64,000 bases of DNA from Nyssa sinensis (lineage: Eukaryota; Streptophyta; Magnoliopsida; Cornales; Nyssaceae). Each line of letters starts with the position of its first letter. Position 1 is the stretch's first letter. The stretch covers positions 1 to 64,000 of the forward strand of contig VIRR01000486.1 of the NCBI GenBank assembly GCA_008638375.1, written 5' to 3'. Under the pieces are notes generated by a model, which did not search any database, was not told the origin of the DNA, and saw only the letters and a program-made list of their open reading frames with translations. Below, piece after piece: positions 12,326 to 23,711 of this stretch. Both the position numbers and the translations under genes were made by a program.

Positions 12326-14787
12326 TGTCGCGCCCCGAATTTCCCACGAACCCGGGGCGCGAGTAACGAAACAGAAAGTAAAATAAATAAAAGGACAAAA
12401 GTAATTAAATTCAATAAACATGCGTCCATCATCATCCATACATAAAGTAACATCGAATACATTGTTCATCAGTCATTCGGGCTTAAGCCCTTACATAACA
12501 AAATACAAGTCTTAGGGACCATAAATACATCCCGTGCTTCGCCCTCTCAGGGCATCACTAAGTCTCATGTGGCTGGAGGGTCTTCATCTGAAAATGTTGC
12601 CCACGAATGGGTCAGCACAACTGCTGGTATGATGAAATGCTAATGCCAGAAATAAAGCTAAGGCGTGGCATGCGCAAAGTGTACATTTATTTCTAAATGA
12701 TATTCAAAACATCGCGGTAATATATATATGAATGGTATGCGTGACACACCCATGCACAACTCTATGCCACAACCCATGTCTCATTTACGGGTACTCCCCG
12801 ATGGCACGAAGTACCAATGCAATGGCCAATTTTGGGTTTTTCACCACAGGATCTACACCCTCATAACGCAAAGCACCACGTGCTTACCCACGCCATGTTC
12901 TCAAAGGATTCATCATATGCCAATATGCCAATGCAATCTCAATGATACATGGTTTCCACAATATAGCATGCTCGAGACAATAATACATAAATCACCCAAC
13001 TGATTCCACATGCAAGCATATCTCGTAAAATCAACATATACACATGTCGTGAGTCACATTCATCTTTCACTAAATATTCATAAGGTACAAGTAACATGTA
13101 AGCATGTGAACAACCGATTCCAAATAAATAGGTAAACACATTGCAGATAAACACATACAGCATTCAGTCATTCACAAATATTCCTAACTTAACTTCATTT
13201 CTCACACTAGCAAAACACCATACCTGATGGGTTGGTATCAACCCTAGAAGATCGTGAACTATATGTAACTGAACGGGCGGATGAAAATGTAGGAGATCAG
13301 ATCGCCTCCTCCTGTCCTGTCAGTGTCCCTAAAAGTAGAAATTACAACTCAGTCCATTGTTGTTTGAATTTATGCTATTCATCAAATTTTATGTCTTTAA
13401 ATTCATAGGTTTCTATTCTGCTAAATTAAACTCTACCATTGGTCTTAGAACGTTTAAGAAAGTAAGTCTAGGTTTTCGTAGAACTCAATTCGGACACCGG
13501 GGTTCAAAAGGGCAAACAGTCATTTTGCACTTTACGCGTGTCCTTACATCTTGTGACCTCTTTTCACAAATCGGACTCCACGGTTGAGTCCGGAATGTTC
13601 GAGATAATAAAATTCCACTATTTGTTTACCTAATTCGGAGTTCGTTTGACAATGTTTCAAGTTAGGGGCATTTTGGTAATTTTAAGGGTTACTACGGGTC
13701 TTTTATTTTTCGGGACTCCGTCTCATAAAACGGACCTCACCATTGGTCTCGGAGTAGTCGAGATAGTCAAAATACACTAATGACTTGTCTCATTTGGACT
13801 CCGGGATGTTTTTGAATATTTAATTAATTAAATTAATTTAATTAAATAATTAATTAATTAATTTAATTAATATTTTATTAATAATTTAATCAGGTGGGTC
13901 AAAGTGTAATTTCTAACAGTTGGGGGGTCAATTCGTAATTTCTGAAAGTTCAGGTTAAGGTTCAAATTCAAAAGGTTCAAATTCAAAGGTTTAAATTCTA
14001 AAAGGTTCAAATTCATTTAATTTAAAACAATGGCTGACACGTGGCAGGGGCGACCCGTACCCGCCCGAACCGGAACCAGATCCGACCCAGGACCCGACCC
14101 GGCACCCCACCTTCTTCCCCGATTTTCCGGTGAAGCAGCGGTAGGGTTCCGGCGCCTTCTCCGGCGCCGGCGACCGACCTCCGGCGTGTTTTCCCCATTT
14201 TCAAAATGCCATTCTCTTCCTTTTTTCACGTAGATCACATCCCCAACCCCCATTTCCCTCAAAACCTCCTCCAACTCTACGAAATAGAGGGTCAAACCCT
14301 CGGTCAACTCTCCGGCCACCCATTTTTCCCCCATTTTCCCCCACTGTTTTGAACCCAATTCAATCCCATTCACTTTCTGCACCTCATAGGGTTATTTTAG
14401 GATCATTTGAAGGAAGTTTTACACATGAAATGTTGAGGTTCAACCTCCATGGCCGAGACCTGCAACTAGGGATTTCTCCCTAGTTTCTCAACCATTCATT
14501 CTCATTCTTCTTGCAAAATGATCCCTACATTATTCTCTCTAAGATCCTATAATTTGAATCAATTAAAAATGCTTAAAAAAATTTGAAACAGAAGTGACCC
14601 ACTTACAATTTTTCTTGGCCGTTTCTCTCTCTAGCCGTGCCCACTTCCAGCTTTCTGGTTCCTCCTCGAGCTTCCTCTCCTTCTTCACAGTCTAGAACTC
14701 TCTCTCTCTCTCTCTCTGTTTCTCTCTTCTTTCTCTTTCTTTCCTTCTCTTTTCTTCTCACCCGAGACACACCCTCATTTCTCTATA

Positions 14788-14821
<34 letters not shown>

Positions 14822-15216
14822 CAAGACCAACCACTCTCTGCCCACTTCTGCACTCTCCCACTCCCTGAATCCTACTCACACACTCAACCTCACCCATACC
14901 CCTTTGAGTGTGTATCACTCAAGGTCACACACACACACACAATCGGCACACACACATGCACCCACTGTACACAGTGCACTGTGCACTGTTATATACATAT
15001 ATATATATATATACACAAATAAATACATATATATATTCTCCAAATTTAAATATGCATATAATATATATATACATGCACATGTAGCATACACATAATTGTA
15101 CACATACAATACACACATCACATTCTTAATAATGATAATAGTAATAATAATAATAATAATTGCAAAAAAATAAATAATAATAATAATAAAAAAAAAAATT
15201 TTCCCATGTTATAACA
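12326..15216 (-). repeat. 5' LTR of the Tekay-type element (2891 bp)
   Basis: The plus-strand view starts TGTCGCGCCCCG and ends TTATAACA. It is nearly identical to the left LTR. One visible difference is an extra copy of a ~15-bp unit (AAAGGTTCAAATTC) near 13970-13985. It holds the (CT)n tract at 14698-14820 and the CA/TA/AAT tracts at 14930-15190. All short ORFs here are LTR shadows. Confidence 0.94.
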
Positions 15217-15222
15217 TCTCCT

Positions 15223-15480
15223 ATGATGACAAGGGCCCAATTAGCAAATGACCCAAAACAGCAAACTTTCCGGGAGCAGCTAGAAAGGCAACTCCAAGTG
15301 ATTCAGAATCGTATTCGAATTTCCAAAACAAATGAAGTGGCCAGTATTAACCCTTTCATTTACAAGACTATAACCAAGGAGCAATTAGCAGCGAAAAAAA
15401 TTAAGAAACAAGAAGATACAGAAACGCTGCAAGAATGGCTTCAAAGGTTAAAGAAAGCCAAGGGAAAGGCGCCCAAATAG
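15223..15480 (+). CDS. Unidentified 85-aa ORF, possible exon or element-internal ORF
   Basis: The frame runs from ATG-ATG at 15223 to TAG at 15480. The protein is Lys/Gln/Glu-rich, mostly helical in appearance (QLERQLQVIQNRIRI; ETLQEWLQRLKKAKGK), with no signal peptide or membrane segment. The Tekay element inserted just upstream (end at 15216), so the ORF may be truncated at its 5' end; TCTCC at 15217-15221 would be the target duplication. About 20 bases downstream an AAG/GTGAGT sequence at 15498-15505 resembles a splice donor, and homology to the 620-4989 LTR family begins at that point. I do not recognise the product. It could be a captured host exon, an extra ORF of a related element, or a chance ORF. 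Confidence 0.35.
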   Translation: MMTRAQLANDPKQQTFREQLERQLQVIQNRIRISKTNEVASINPFIYKTITKEQLAAKKIKKQEDTETLQEWLQRLKKAKGKAPK

Positions 15481-15496
15481 AGCAGGATCAGAAGTA

Positions 15497-16803
15497 CAAG
15501 GTGAGTAACCCTGTGTTTGAAGTGGAGATTTAACTCCATGGATTTAAAAAGGTTTTAAATGCAAAGATATGAAATGTTTGAAATTTCAAATTCAGTGTTT
15601 ACATGATTCAGTTTTTAATTGTTCTGTTTTATAAACCCATTGTGACATGCTCAGTGATTGGTTTCTGCAACAGTTTTTCCTTCAAATAACTTTCAGCATG
15701 TCTAGTTAAAATGCAATTATTGTTAAATATTCTGAATTTGCTTATTTCAAGTATATGAATGTTATGTTTTAAAGTGCTCACGAGAATTATCTATGTTGAT
15801 ATACTCATATGTTAAATGTATTTTAAAATGCAAGATGAATGGTGCATAAGCACTTAGACAGGATTCTGAGTTTTCAGTTGCCCTGTAAAATAGGCAGAAT
15901 TTTGGGTTTTACGGAACTCAATTGCCCTGTAAAATGCCCGGTAGCAGGATCTAATCCCCAGGCAAATGAGATATCTCCATTTATAAGTAATATGGGAGCC
16001 CGGTTCAAAACGGATTCCACTAATGGAAGTGATAAGATGACAAATGATTTGAAAATGGAAGCAGGTTTTTACTCTCATTTTCAATATGCATATGTTTGAC
16101 TTTTATATACTCTATTTAAGAAATACATGATATACTATATGTTTTAAAGTTCATATGTATAAGTTTAGCTTGAATACCCTAAATATTTCAAAGCTACATG
16201 TTTTAAAGAATGCATATATTCTGTATTCAAAGTATACAAACAATTGGCGGTGACTATTTTACAAACTCTCATGTACTAAACCACTGCTAATTGAAAACCC
16301 CATGACGAATATTGGAATTACTCACAAGCTTAGATTAGCTTACCCGGACTTTGTTCGGACCCCCCTTTCAGGTGATGCAGCAGACAGGGTCTTAAGGACA
16401 ACAATGATAAGTCTAGCTGTCTTTTTGGAAAGATATGTTAAGTAGTTTCTTTGAAGAACTTATGAACAATAATAGTACGTTTTGTATTAATAGACAATGC
16501 AAGAATATGTAATAAGCCCTCAGGGCCATCGAATATGTATGGTATGAATGTATGAAGTCTTTAAGTTTTCATTATACTCTGAATGTGTAACCATGTATGC
16601 TATGTATGGAGCGGCAGTACCGAACGGATGTGCATAATTTAAAAACGAGAAAAGAAAAGAAAATTTTTTTCACGCTTCTGCAAAACGTATGTTGCACATC
16701 CATTCGATACCGTGTATATGCGAGCCTTGTCTCGAGGCCCTCGGGTCTCGGGGCGGCGATCGCGATCCGGTAATCCACTTAGGGTGGGTTTCGGGTCGTG
16801 ACA
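15497..16803 (+). mobile_element. 3' portion of a Tekay-like LTR (same family as 620-4989)
   Basis: From CAAGGTGAGTAACCC onward this is clearly homologous to 3429-4989, with indels and fewer ~86-bp repeat units. It ends in GGGTTTCGGGTCGTGACA at 16803. The sequence immediately right is Tat-type gag, so this is the true right end of an insertion into that gene. Its left end lies beyond the window, the Tekay element 1-15216 having inserted inside it. The expected target duplication is CTGCG (16804-16808); its partner is not visible. Confidence 0.8.
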
Positions 16804-17658
16804 CTGCGCCTTTGTGACTTGTGACGAATGTTCGGCACAGAAATGCGTCGGTGGCGCCATGAAGGGCCATCGTGTGTTGATAATTCGAAAGATGGTCACT
16901 AGGATCATCCAACCCTTCATAAGGGGTGAACTTGGGAACAATGAATTTGCGGGGGCGTTCCTCGGTTAGGATAGCTGGCGTAAACGGAGTTGTGAATCTA
17001 CCAAGAAGCTTTTCTATCTCGTCCTGTTGAGGAGGTTGATTTCCTTCTCGAGCAGGAACTGCTTGTCCCATAGAATCCACCACTTCTTCTGATCTTAGCG
17101 GTACTCTGGACGGACCAGAATGCTGAAATCCTGGAATAGCAACCTCATGCCCAATGGGTTGAGGATTATTTTGACTTGGGATAGCATGTTTGGATTGTCT
17201 TTGAAAGGAAGCAGGTGCCAGCTGAAGTGGTGGTCCGGATTGTACCAAATTAGCTCCGGAATTTGCGGGACTAACAACACGGCCCCTGATATGGTTCATG
17301 CCATTTGGTTGAGCATTAGGCGTACTCCCTGGAACATCATCTCGAACTGGAGCCACATCTGGTGGAGAAAAGGGACGAGCGCTTGGGCCACCCTCTTCAT
17401 AACGTCTCCCTCCAAGGGGATATAATATGGGATATCCATTTTTGGGAACTCCTGAAGGAGGGAGAACCGATGGATTTTGCGTTAATGACGCCAAGACTTG
17501 GGATATGGCTAAGAGCTGAGCTTGCGTCTGCTCAGATTATTTCTGCATCTGCGCTCGAATTTGATCGAGTTGTTGCTATACAGGATCTGAAGTTGCAACT
17601 TCCTCATCCTGAGCCAAAGGTTGAGTTGATATTGGTGTCGAGCGACGGTTGGAAGCCA
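16804..17658 (-). pseudogene. gag: Tat-type Ty3/gypsy gag, N-terminal half, broken
   Basis: The minus-strand frame starts MASNRRSTPISTQPLAQ at 17658 and continues through two in-frame stops (near 17577 and 17538) into a Pro-rich stretch. It then enters the conserved gag segment KFIVPKFTPYEGLDDPSDHL and HGATDAFLCRTFVTSHKGA. This matches the Tat/Ogre-type gag pattern (P.FDPYDGTTDP..HL; LCRAF..TLKG). The frame is cut at 16803/16804 by the LTR end described above. The stops and the insertion make it non-functional; the remainder of gag-pol should lie left of the window. Confidence 0.82.
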
Positions 17659-17710
17659 TGAATACCAAAAACTTGAAACAGAGAAAATGAGATAGAGAAG
17701 AACGCTAAAC

Positions 17711-17729
17711 GTTCCCACAGACGGCGCCA
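17711..17729 (-). promoter_or_regulatory. Primer-binding site of the Tat-type element
   Basis: The minus strand reads TGGCGCCGTCTGTGGGAAC, about 50 bases upstream of the gag start. TGGCGCCGTCTGTGGG is the usual primer-site motif of plant Tat-lineage elements. The 5' LTR should end just to its right in plus coordinates. Confidence 0.85.
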
Positions 17730-17732
17730 AGC

Positions 17733-18240
17733 TGATGCAGCTAATTTTGGCTCGCCATGGAATCGTCCATCACTGTGTGCCTGAAAAGGAATGATATAAA
17801 AAAAAGCCACCGGGAAAGGTTCTGGTGGTAACCTCTCCGATGGTTAAATTAGTCTCCTTTTATTTTATCAAAGGTTTGGGCCTTTCATAAAAAATAATTC
17901 AGATGCAGATCCTTTTTACATACCTTCTTCGTGGACTTTATAGTATGGAGAAGCGGTTAGTGTGTCTGACAAGCGGTGGATATTTTGTTTACATTAACTT
18001 TCAAAGTTCACGGCTCCTTTTACACGTGTACCTATAGAACTGGTTTTCAAACCTGCATTGCCTTTTGGCAGGGCTAGGGTTCAACGCCTGTCAGGCTATA
18101 GCAATGTAATCATGAGGCTTTCGTCATTCTTTTTGTCTCTTCGTGTATTCCATTGTTCCGAGGTCGGTATACCGAAGTGAACCTCAGTATACCCTTTAAA
18201 TCGAATTATCTTTTTAGCATCTGTTTAAGTTAATTCTTTA
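17733..18240 (-). repeat. Tat-type 5' LTR remnant, right boundary uncertain
   Basis: Next to the primer site the plus strand begins TGATGCAGCTAATTTTGG, consistent with an LTR terminus (..CATCA on the minus strand). No second LTR of this family is in the window, so the right edge cannot be fixed. The LINE begins by about 18250-18550. Confidence 0.5.
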
Positions 18241-18249
18241 GAATGTTTT

Positions 18250-18546
18250 ATGACGTATCAGAAACAATCCAAGAAAAATGAGAATGTGCTCTTTCGAGTG
18301 GCAGTAGCCTCCATTTCTCTCTCAATTTCGTTCGAGTCAAATACGATGATAAAAAAGCTCCTGCTCAACGAAGATAAACCAATGTGGGAACTGGGAAAGT
18401 TCCTTGGCCTAAGCTATGGAGACAAAGATCAAGAGGTTATAGCAAAGATTGTTGAGATTGAAGAGAACGATGAGAGACAAGCTCCTCAACTGGCCAGGGA
18501 CCTTCCCTACCGAGATTTCTCTATCAGGAGGCAATTTTGGTGCTAA
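18250..18546 (+). CDS. ORF just upstream of LINE endonuclease, LINE-associated
   Basis: This frame of 98 codons begins MTYQKQSKKNENVLF and contains LGLSYGDKDQEVIAKIVEIE and DLPYRDFSIRRQF. It ends directly before the endonuclease start (ILSWNIRGIG at about 18565) in a nearby frame. Its position fits the ORF1 end or the ORF1/ORF2 junction of a plant L1-type LINE. No zinc knuckle is visible. Alternatively it is unrelated flanking sequence; its origin is uncertain. Confidence 0.4.
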   Translation: MTYQKQSKKNENVLFRVAVASISLSISFESNTMIKKLLLNEDKPMWELGKFLGLSYGDKDQEVIAKIVEIEENDERQAPQLARDLPYRDFSIRRQFWC

Positions 18547-18549
18547 ACA

Positions 18550-21500
18550 CTTTTAGTGATCATATTATCTTGGAATATTAGAGGAATTGGTAAGCTGGAA
18601 AAAAGAAGAAAATTAAAGAGTCTTTTGATTGAAAAAAATGGACTTTTTGTTTGTTAGAAGAATCTAAGAAAGAAAGTGTTCATAGAGGTTTTGTCCAAAC
18701 TATATGGCCATGGAAGGACTTTGATTTCTTGTCAGTTGACTGCTCAGGTGGGCTACTATGCATCTGGAACACAAAATCTTTCTCAATTAAGGAGTGTTGC
18801 TGTTAAAAACATTATCTTCACATCCTATAGTCTCTCACCTCAAAATTCTCTTATTATGTTTTCAACATCCACGCTCTAGATGAGGTGGGTAACAAAAAAA
18901 TATTGTAGAATACTATGGCTACACCGAGGCGATCATTTGTCAACCTATGGTGTATTGGTGGAGATTTCAATGAAATTAAATGTATTAATAAAAGAAAAGG
19001 CTACTCCAAAAGGGATTTAGGGATGAGAGACTTTACCGAATTCATTAATTTGATGGAGTTGACAGATCTATCGATGATAGGCAAAGATTCCACTTGGTGC
19101 AAGTCTCATTTAGTGGGAAGATGGAGTAAGATTGATTATTTTTTGATCTATCCCAAATGGTTAAAGACTTTCAAATTCAAAATTTAGGGGTGACCTAGAA
19201 CCCTTTTTAATCATTGCCCTATTGTCTTGATAGAAGGTTTGTGGGACTAGGGACCCAAGTCGTTCAGATTTATCAATACATGGTCATTGCATGCACAATT
19301 CTTTACAATTGTGGAAAACTTCTAGAAGGAATACCAAGTGGAGGGATGGGCTGGTTTCAAGATCATGAAAAAATTACAGGGTCTTAAAGACTCTTTAAAA
19401 ATCTGGAATTCGTTAGTATTTGGGGATGTGAATAAGAATTTTAGAAGGCAGAATTCAATTTTCGTGCCTTGGAAATGATTGCCAAACCTAAACCTCTAAA
19501 TGCTACTGAGTCATTGGAAAGCAAAAAACTGTGAGGTGAGATGTGCAAACACATTAGGATGTTGGAATGGATGTGGATGTAAAAGTCTCGTATAAATTGG
19601 ATTGCTTGTGGAGATTTGAACACAAGATATTTTCTTCTATAGAAAAAGGAAGGCAGCGACCCAATATGATGGAAACGATCCCAATTAATGGGTCCCAAAT
19701 CTCAGATCCAACAATACTAAAAGAGACAGCAAAAATCATTTCCAGTCCACTTTCTTGGATACTTGGAAGGAAAGTCCAAAATTTGAAAGGAGGTTCAATA
19801 AAGTTCTCAATGAAAACATCTCTTCCTCCATGGAAAAAGAATTATCAAACACAAAATCTGGTGCCCTATTATGAGTTGCGACGACAAAAATGCTCCAAGG
19901 CCAGATAGATTTAACTTTATGGGGATAAAAAAATACTAGTGTATAATCAAATCAGATATTATTCAGTTCTTAAAAGAATTTCATGCCAATGCCAAGATAG
20001 TCAAAAGTCTGAACTCCTCATTTGTAGACTTTATCCCAAAGAAAGATAATCTAATTGGACTGAATGACTACAGGCCCATTAATCTGATCAGTTGTATCTA
20101 TAAAATTCTGGCAAAAATTCTTTCTTTGAGAATTAAGAAGGCTCTTCCTCTCTTTATTGATTGAAATTAATCAGCACTCTTGCAAGGCATGAACATTTTA
20201 GATGGGGTCCTTATTGCACATGAAGTTGTAGATTGGTGGAAAAATAAGAAAAAGATAGGGATTCTCCTCAAACTACACTTCGAAAGAGGATTTGACAGTG
20301 CAAACTAGTCTTACCTTACTAGTATGGTGGAAAACCAAGGCTTCGGTTGCAGATGAGTATAGCGGATTAAGGAATGCCTCTCTTTAACAAGGTTATTAGT
20401 TTTATTGAATGGTTCTCCCTCCTTGGAATTTATGATGGATAAAGTCTTAAGACAGGGAGACCACTTTCTTCCTTCCTCTTTAACATAGCAGTCAAAGGCC
20501 TCAACATCTTATTCAGGAGAGCCAGATCACTAAGACTCCTAAAGAGGGTACCTGTGGGAATCAATGATGAAAATTTTAACCTATTTCAATTTGTGGACGA
20601 CACACTAGTCTTTAGTGAAATGGAATGGCATGAAATACTCTCCATAAAAAAAATTCTGAGATGTTGCGAGGTCATCTCTAGCTTAAAAATAAACTTTCAT
20701 AAAAGCATTTGTGCAAGTCCTAGACTTAAGAAGACAAGGGTTATGGTCATTAACAAGTTAAAAAATAAGTTGGCATTTTGGAAAAAAATATACCTCTTTT
20801 TTGGCAGCAAAATAACACTAATCAAATCAGACCTCCAAAGTTTACCACTGTACTACATGTCTCTCTTCAAAATTTCGGATGGGGTAGCAAAGCAACTAGA
20901 CAATCCAAGCAAGATTTCTTCATGTACAAAATCAGTTTCTTTGTGGGAAATAGTAACTGGCTATTTTTTTAGAAAGATCCATAGATTGAACGCTTCTCTC
21001 TTAAGGTGCTCTTTCCTAGACTCTATAACATTTCAGAACTTAAAGATGGAAGCCTAGCTAACTTCACTACTTTAAAATCCATGTATGGTGAATGGAGCTT
21101 AAGGCCACACTATAACCTATTTGCATGGGAGGAAGAATAGTTAACCAATCTCCTGTATCTATTGAATGAGGCCCCTTCAATCTCTAAAAGCAGGTATGAT
21201 TTTTTGAATTGGTCAGTTGAATTGGAAGGCAGATACTTTAGGCCAATTTTTAGTTAACCATCTATATGAATGGTTTGGATCATCCAATAGCACTAAGATA
21301 CAAGCAATGGACCTCAGTTGGCACAACATAACACCTCCAAGAGTTTAATTCTTCAGATGACTAGCATGAAATAATATAATCAAATCAGAAGATTTTCTCT
21401 TTAAGCTTGGGATCATTAGAGATGAAAATGCTTACTTTTGTCATTTTTGTGAAAAGGAGATTGAATCCTCAAACCATGTCCTTCTATGGTGTGAGAAAGT

Positions 21501-21788
21501 ATGAAGAATATGGGCTAAATGCATCGATTGGTGGGGGATCAAATGGGCTTCACCAAGCTGTACAGAAGGCCTATTAAATTGATGACAAAGCTTCAAGTTC
21601 AAGAAACTAAAAAATAATAATCTGGGAAGCCATCCCCATTGTCATCAAGTGGTCGGTAAGGAAGTAGAGAAACAATTGCCTCTTTAATAATACTACCCTA
21701 AATTAGGAAAGTATTAGAGACTTGGTGAAATTAAGAATTAATGGCATTCTGGGTAAAATACAAATTGAAGAAAACTAGTTATTATATT
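18550..21788 (+). pseudogene. L1-type LINE ORF2: endonuclease, RT, zinc-finger domain (decayed)
   Basis: In several frames broken by stops and frameshifts, the order is that of a plant L1 ORF2. The APE-type endonuclease comes first (ILSWNIRGIGKLEKRRKL at about 18565; GGDFNEIKCINKRKG at about 18958). The reverse transcriptase follows (LNDYRPINLISCIYKILAKI near 20060-20120; LQGMNILDGVLIAHEV near 20175-20225; LRQGD near 20450; active site FQFVDDTLVF at about 20590). Last is a zf-RVT-like region (FKLGIIRDENAYCHFCEKE, HVLLWCEKVW near 21400-21510). The ORF ends about 21779. A Copia element is inserted at 21789; the LINE tail resumes at 36236. Confidence 0.88.
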
Positions 21789-22226
21789 TGAAGGAAATAT
21801 ATGAAATAACAATCAGGCTGAACCCAGTTACCTCTTGTAGTCCAAGTTTGCAGAAGTGGAAGGAACCAGTTTGTGTTACAAGATTTTCTATCATGTATAT
21901 CGATGTAAAAGTCTTTTCGTCAATAGGACGACTTCAAAATCGAGTCGCCTTTTTATTTCCACAATCTAAGTCTAGAAGTCTTGTGATGGTAACCTTAAAA
22001 AAATCTTAGACAGAAAACGGAGAGAGGATCTAGGAGAGTTGATGGATAACTAAAAATCCTCCCATACCTGTCACATAACTAAAAACGATGTATATATATG
22101 CGTTGGTTGAAATTTGAAACCAACCAGATAATGATAAGAATTTTAATCTTATCACAACTCTCATTCAAATCGTGTGGATGCCTAAATGACTATGGGTTCA
22201 GGTGAAGCTCGTCCCAATATCCAACA
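21789..22226 (-). repeat. 3' LTR of the degraded Copia
   Basis: Bounded TGAAGG..CCAACA, it matches 35794-36235 over its full length with scattered substitutions. It sits next to a purine-rich tract on the minus strand at 22227-22236. Confidence 0.88.
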
Positions 22227-23706
22227 TCTCCCACTCATCCACATAGGATGAGTACTAAGTTATCTACATAACATACCACACATGAGAAATGGATCGTTCG
22301 ACCAGCCGAGAAAGATCAAGGTAGGAGTACTATATCAAGCTACCATCACACCAATATAATACCTTACTATAAACAAACAACTGATCTCATCTATGCTCCA
22401 GACTATTCCGTTACACCAGATTCAGCATCCCTTATCCCTTACGAGAACTAACCTCAGTGTGATACTTAAACCCTCTAATCTGCATTATACTCATGATCAC
22501 ATTGATAAACACATAAACCGACAGATTGCCCGAGCAATGAGTCACAACACAATAATGTATTACGAAACTATCTTCCCTAGCTACTCACGTTAATCCAATT
22601 AAACTCAACTGCTTTCCTAGACATGACCCGCCAAACTGCATCAATCATAGTCCTTTAGTAACATGCTAAAGTAGCAACATGAAACTTTCTCTTCATAACA
22701 CAGTCCTAGGTCATAAAGGTCACAGTAGAACTCAAAGTGGTTCTCAGAGATCACATAGTGACAAAGCAGGGATACATTCAGTCACTCTCTTTATTAAAGG
22801 TCACATCAATAGCACATATAGTATGCCATGTATGCTACAACGAAGTTCCTACGCAATTGGGCATGTCAATCTTAATCTCATAAAAATAAGAATATACGTC
22901 GTATGAATCTTAGTCTAGTCGTTATCTCGGGGCCCCTCGTCACTATCTCAGCACCTAACCTGAACATTCTAACCCAGTTGCTCTCCTAGCGCTTGTCTGA
23001 AAGTTCGCATTCGGCTTTCTTCAGGTCACATAAGATGTGTGGTCAACCTTCATGCTCGATTCTTTAAAAGAATCTCATCTTAACCTTCATTGTCAAGGCG
23101 ACATATATGATAAAGATGAATTCTCCCACCAACCAAGAATTCAATATCTCATCTTGCTCGCTATCTAAGCGTTAAGGCAATTGCTTGTGCGAGATAGCCA
23201 ATCAAAACCTGTTGACATCTTTCATGTATGCTCATAACATCCAAAAATCATCTCAATATGAACATAAAATCATATAATGATGAAATAATGTCACATGTGT
23301 CCAATATATCAAATCCAAAATAAACCCAACTATTTAACACAAGATGTAAAACATCACTAAGTATGAGCTTAGGACCACCTCCCTTTGCACAACTCTATCT
23401 CAAACGTGTGTAGTGAAAAATAATGCCAATATGTTTGGTTCTCCCATCATTGCTATTGGCTTACCAACCCACTAATGAGCCTAAGCTTCCAACTTAGTGG
23501 CGAGTTGGCACGGTTTTGTCCTTATGGGCCCTAAGTCCAGAAGATACTACAAAAAGGGAAACGCATCACCTATACTTATATCCCTCAAGCTTATAAAACT
23601 TATAAATAATGTGGAATAAAGTTGTAATGAACGCAATACTTGTATATGCTAAAGCTGCCATACAATCATAGCTGATGAACATATCATCTTGCCTATATGG
23701 CGCTAT
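22227..23706. other. Internal, non-coding part of the degraded Copia
   Basis: The sequence is AT-rich with no recognisable coding frame on either strand. Several motifs recur loosely (AGCTTAG.. and CTAAGC..-like), related in style to the repeats at 26839-26926. It lies between the polypurine tract and the first nested solo LTR. Confidence 0.6.
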
Positions 23707-23711
23707 GTTAA

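Larger units (their letters stand above)
1..15216 (-). mobile_element. Tekay-type Ty3/gypsy chromovirus, near full length
   Basis: This is an LTR retrotransposon read on the minus strand: 5' LTR at 12326-15216, tRNA-iMet-type primer site, gag-protease-RT-RNaseH-integrase-chromodomain, polypurine tract, and 3' LTR at the left edge. The first 139 bp of the left LTR (plus-strand view) lie outside the window, because base 1 aligns with 12465. The LTRs are about 2.9 kb and differ at few positions by eye, so insertion looks recent. The chromodomain-like C-terminus and long LTRs place it in the Tekay/Del group (inference from family knowledge). The right flank begins TCTCC, the expected 5-bp target duplication, but the left flank is not visible. 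A 4.37 kb solo LTR is nested in the left LTR and a single stop codon interrupts pol. Confidence 0.93.
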
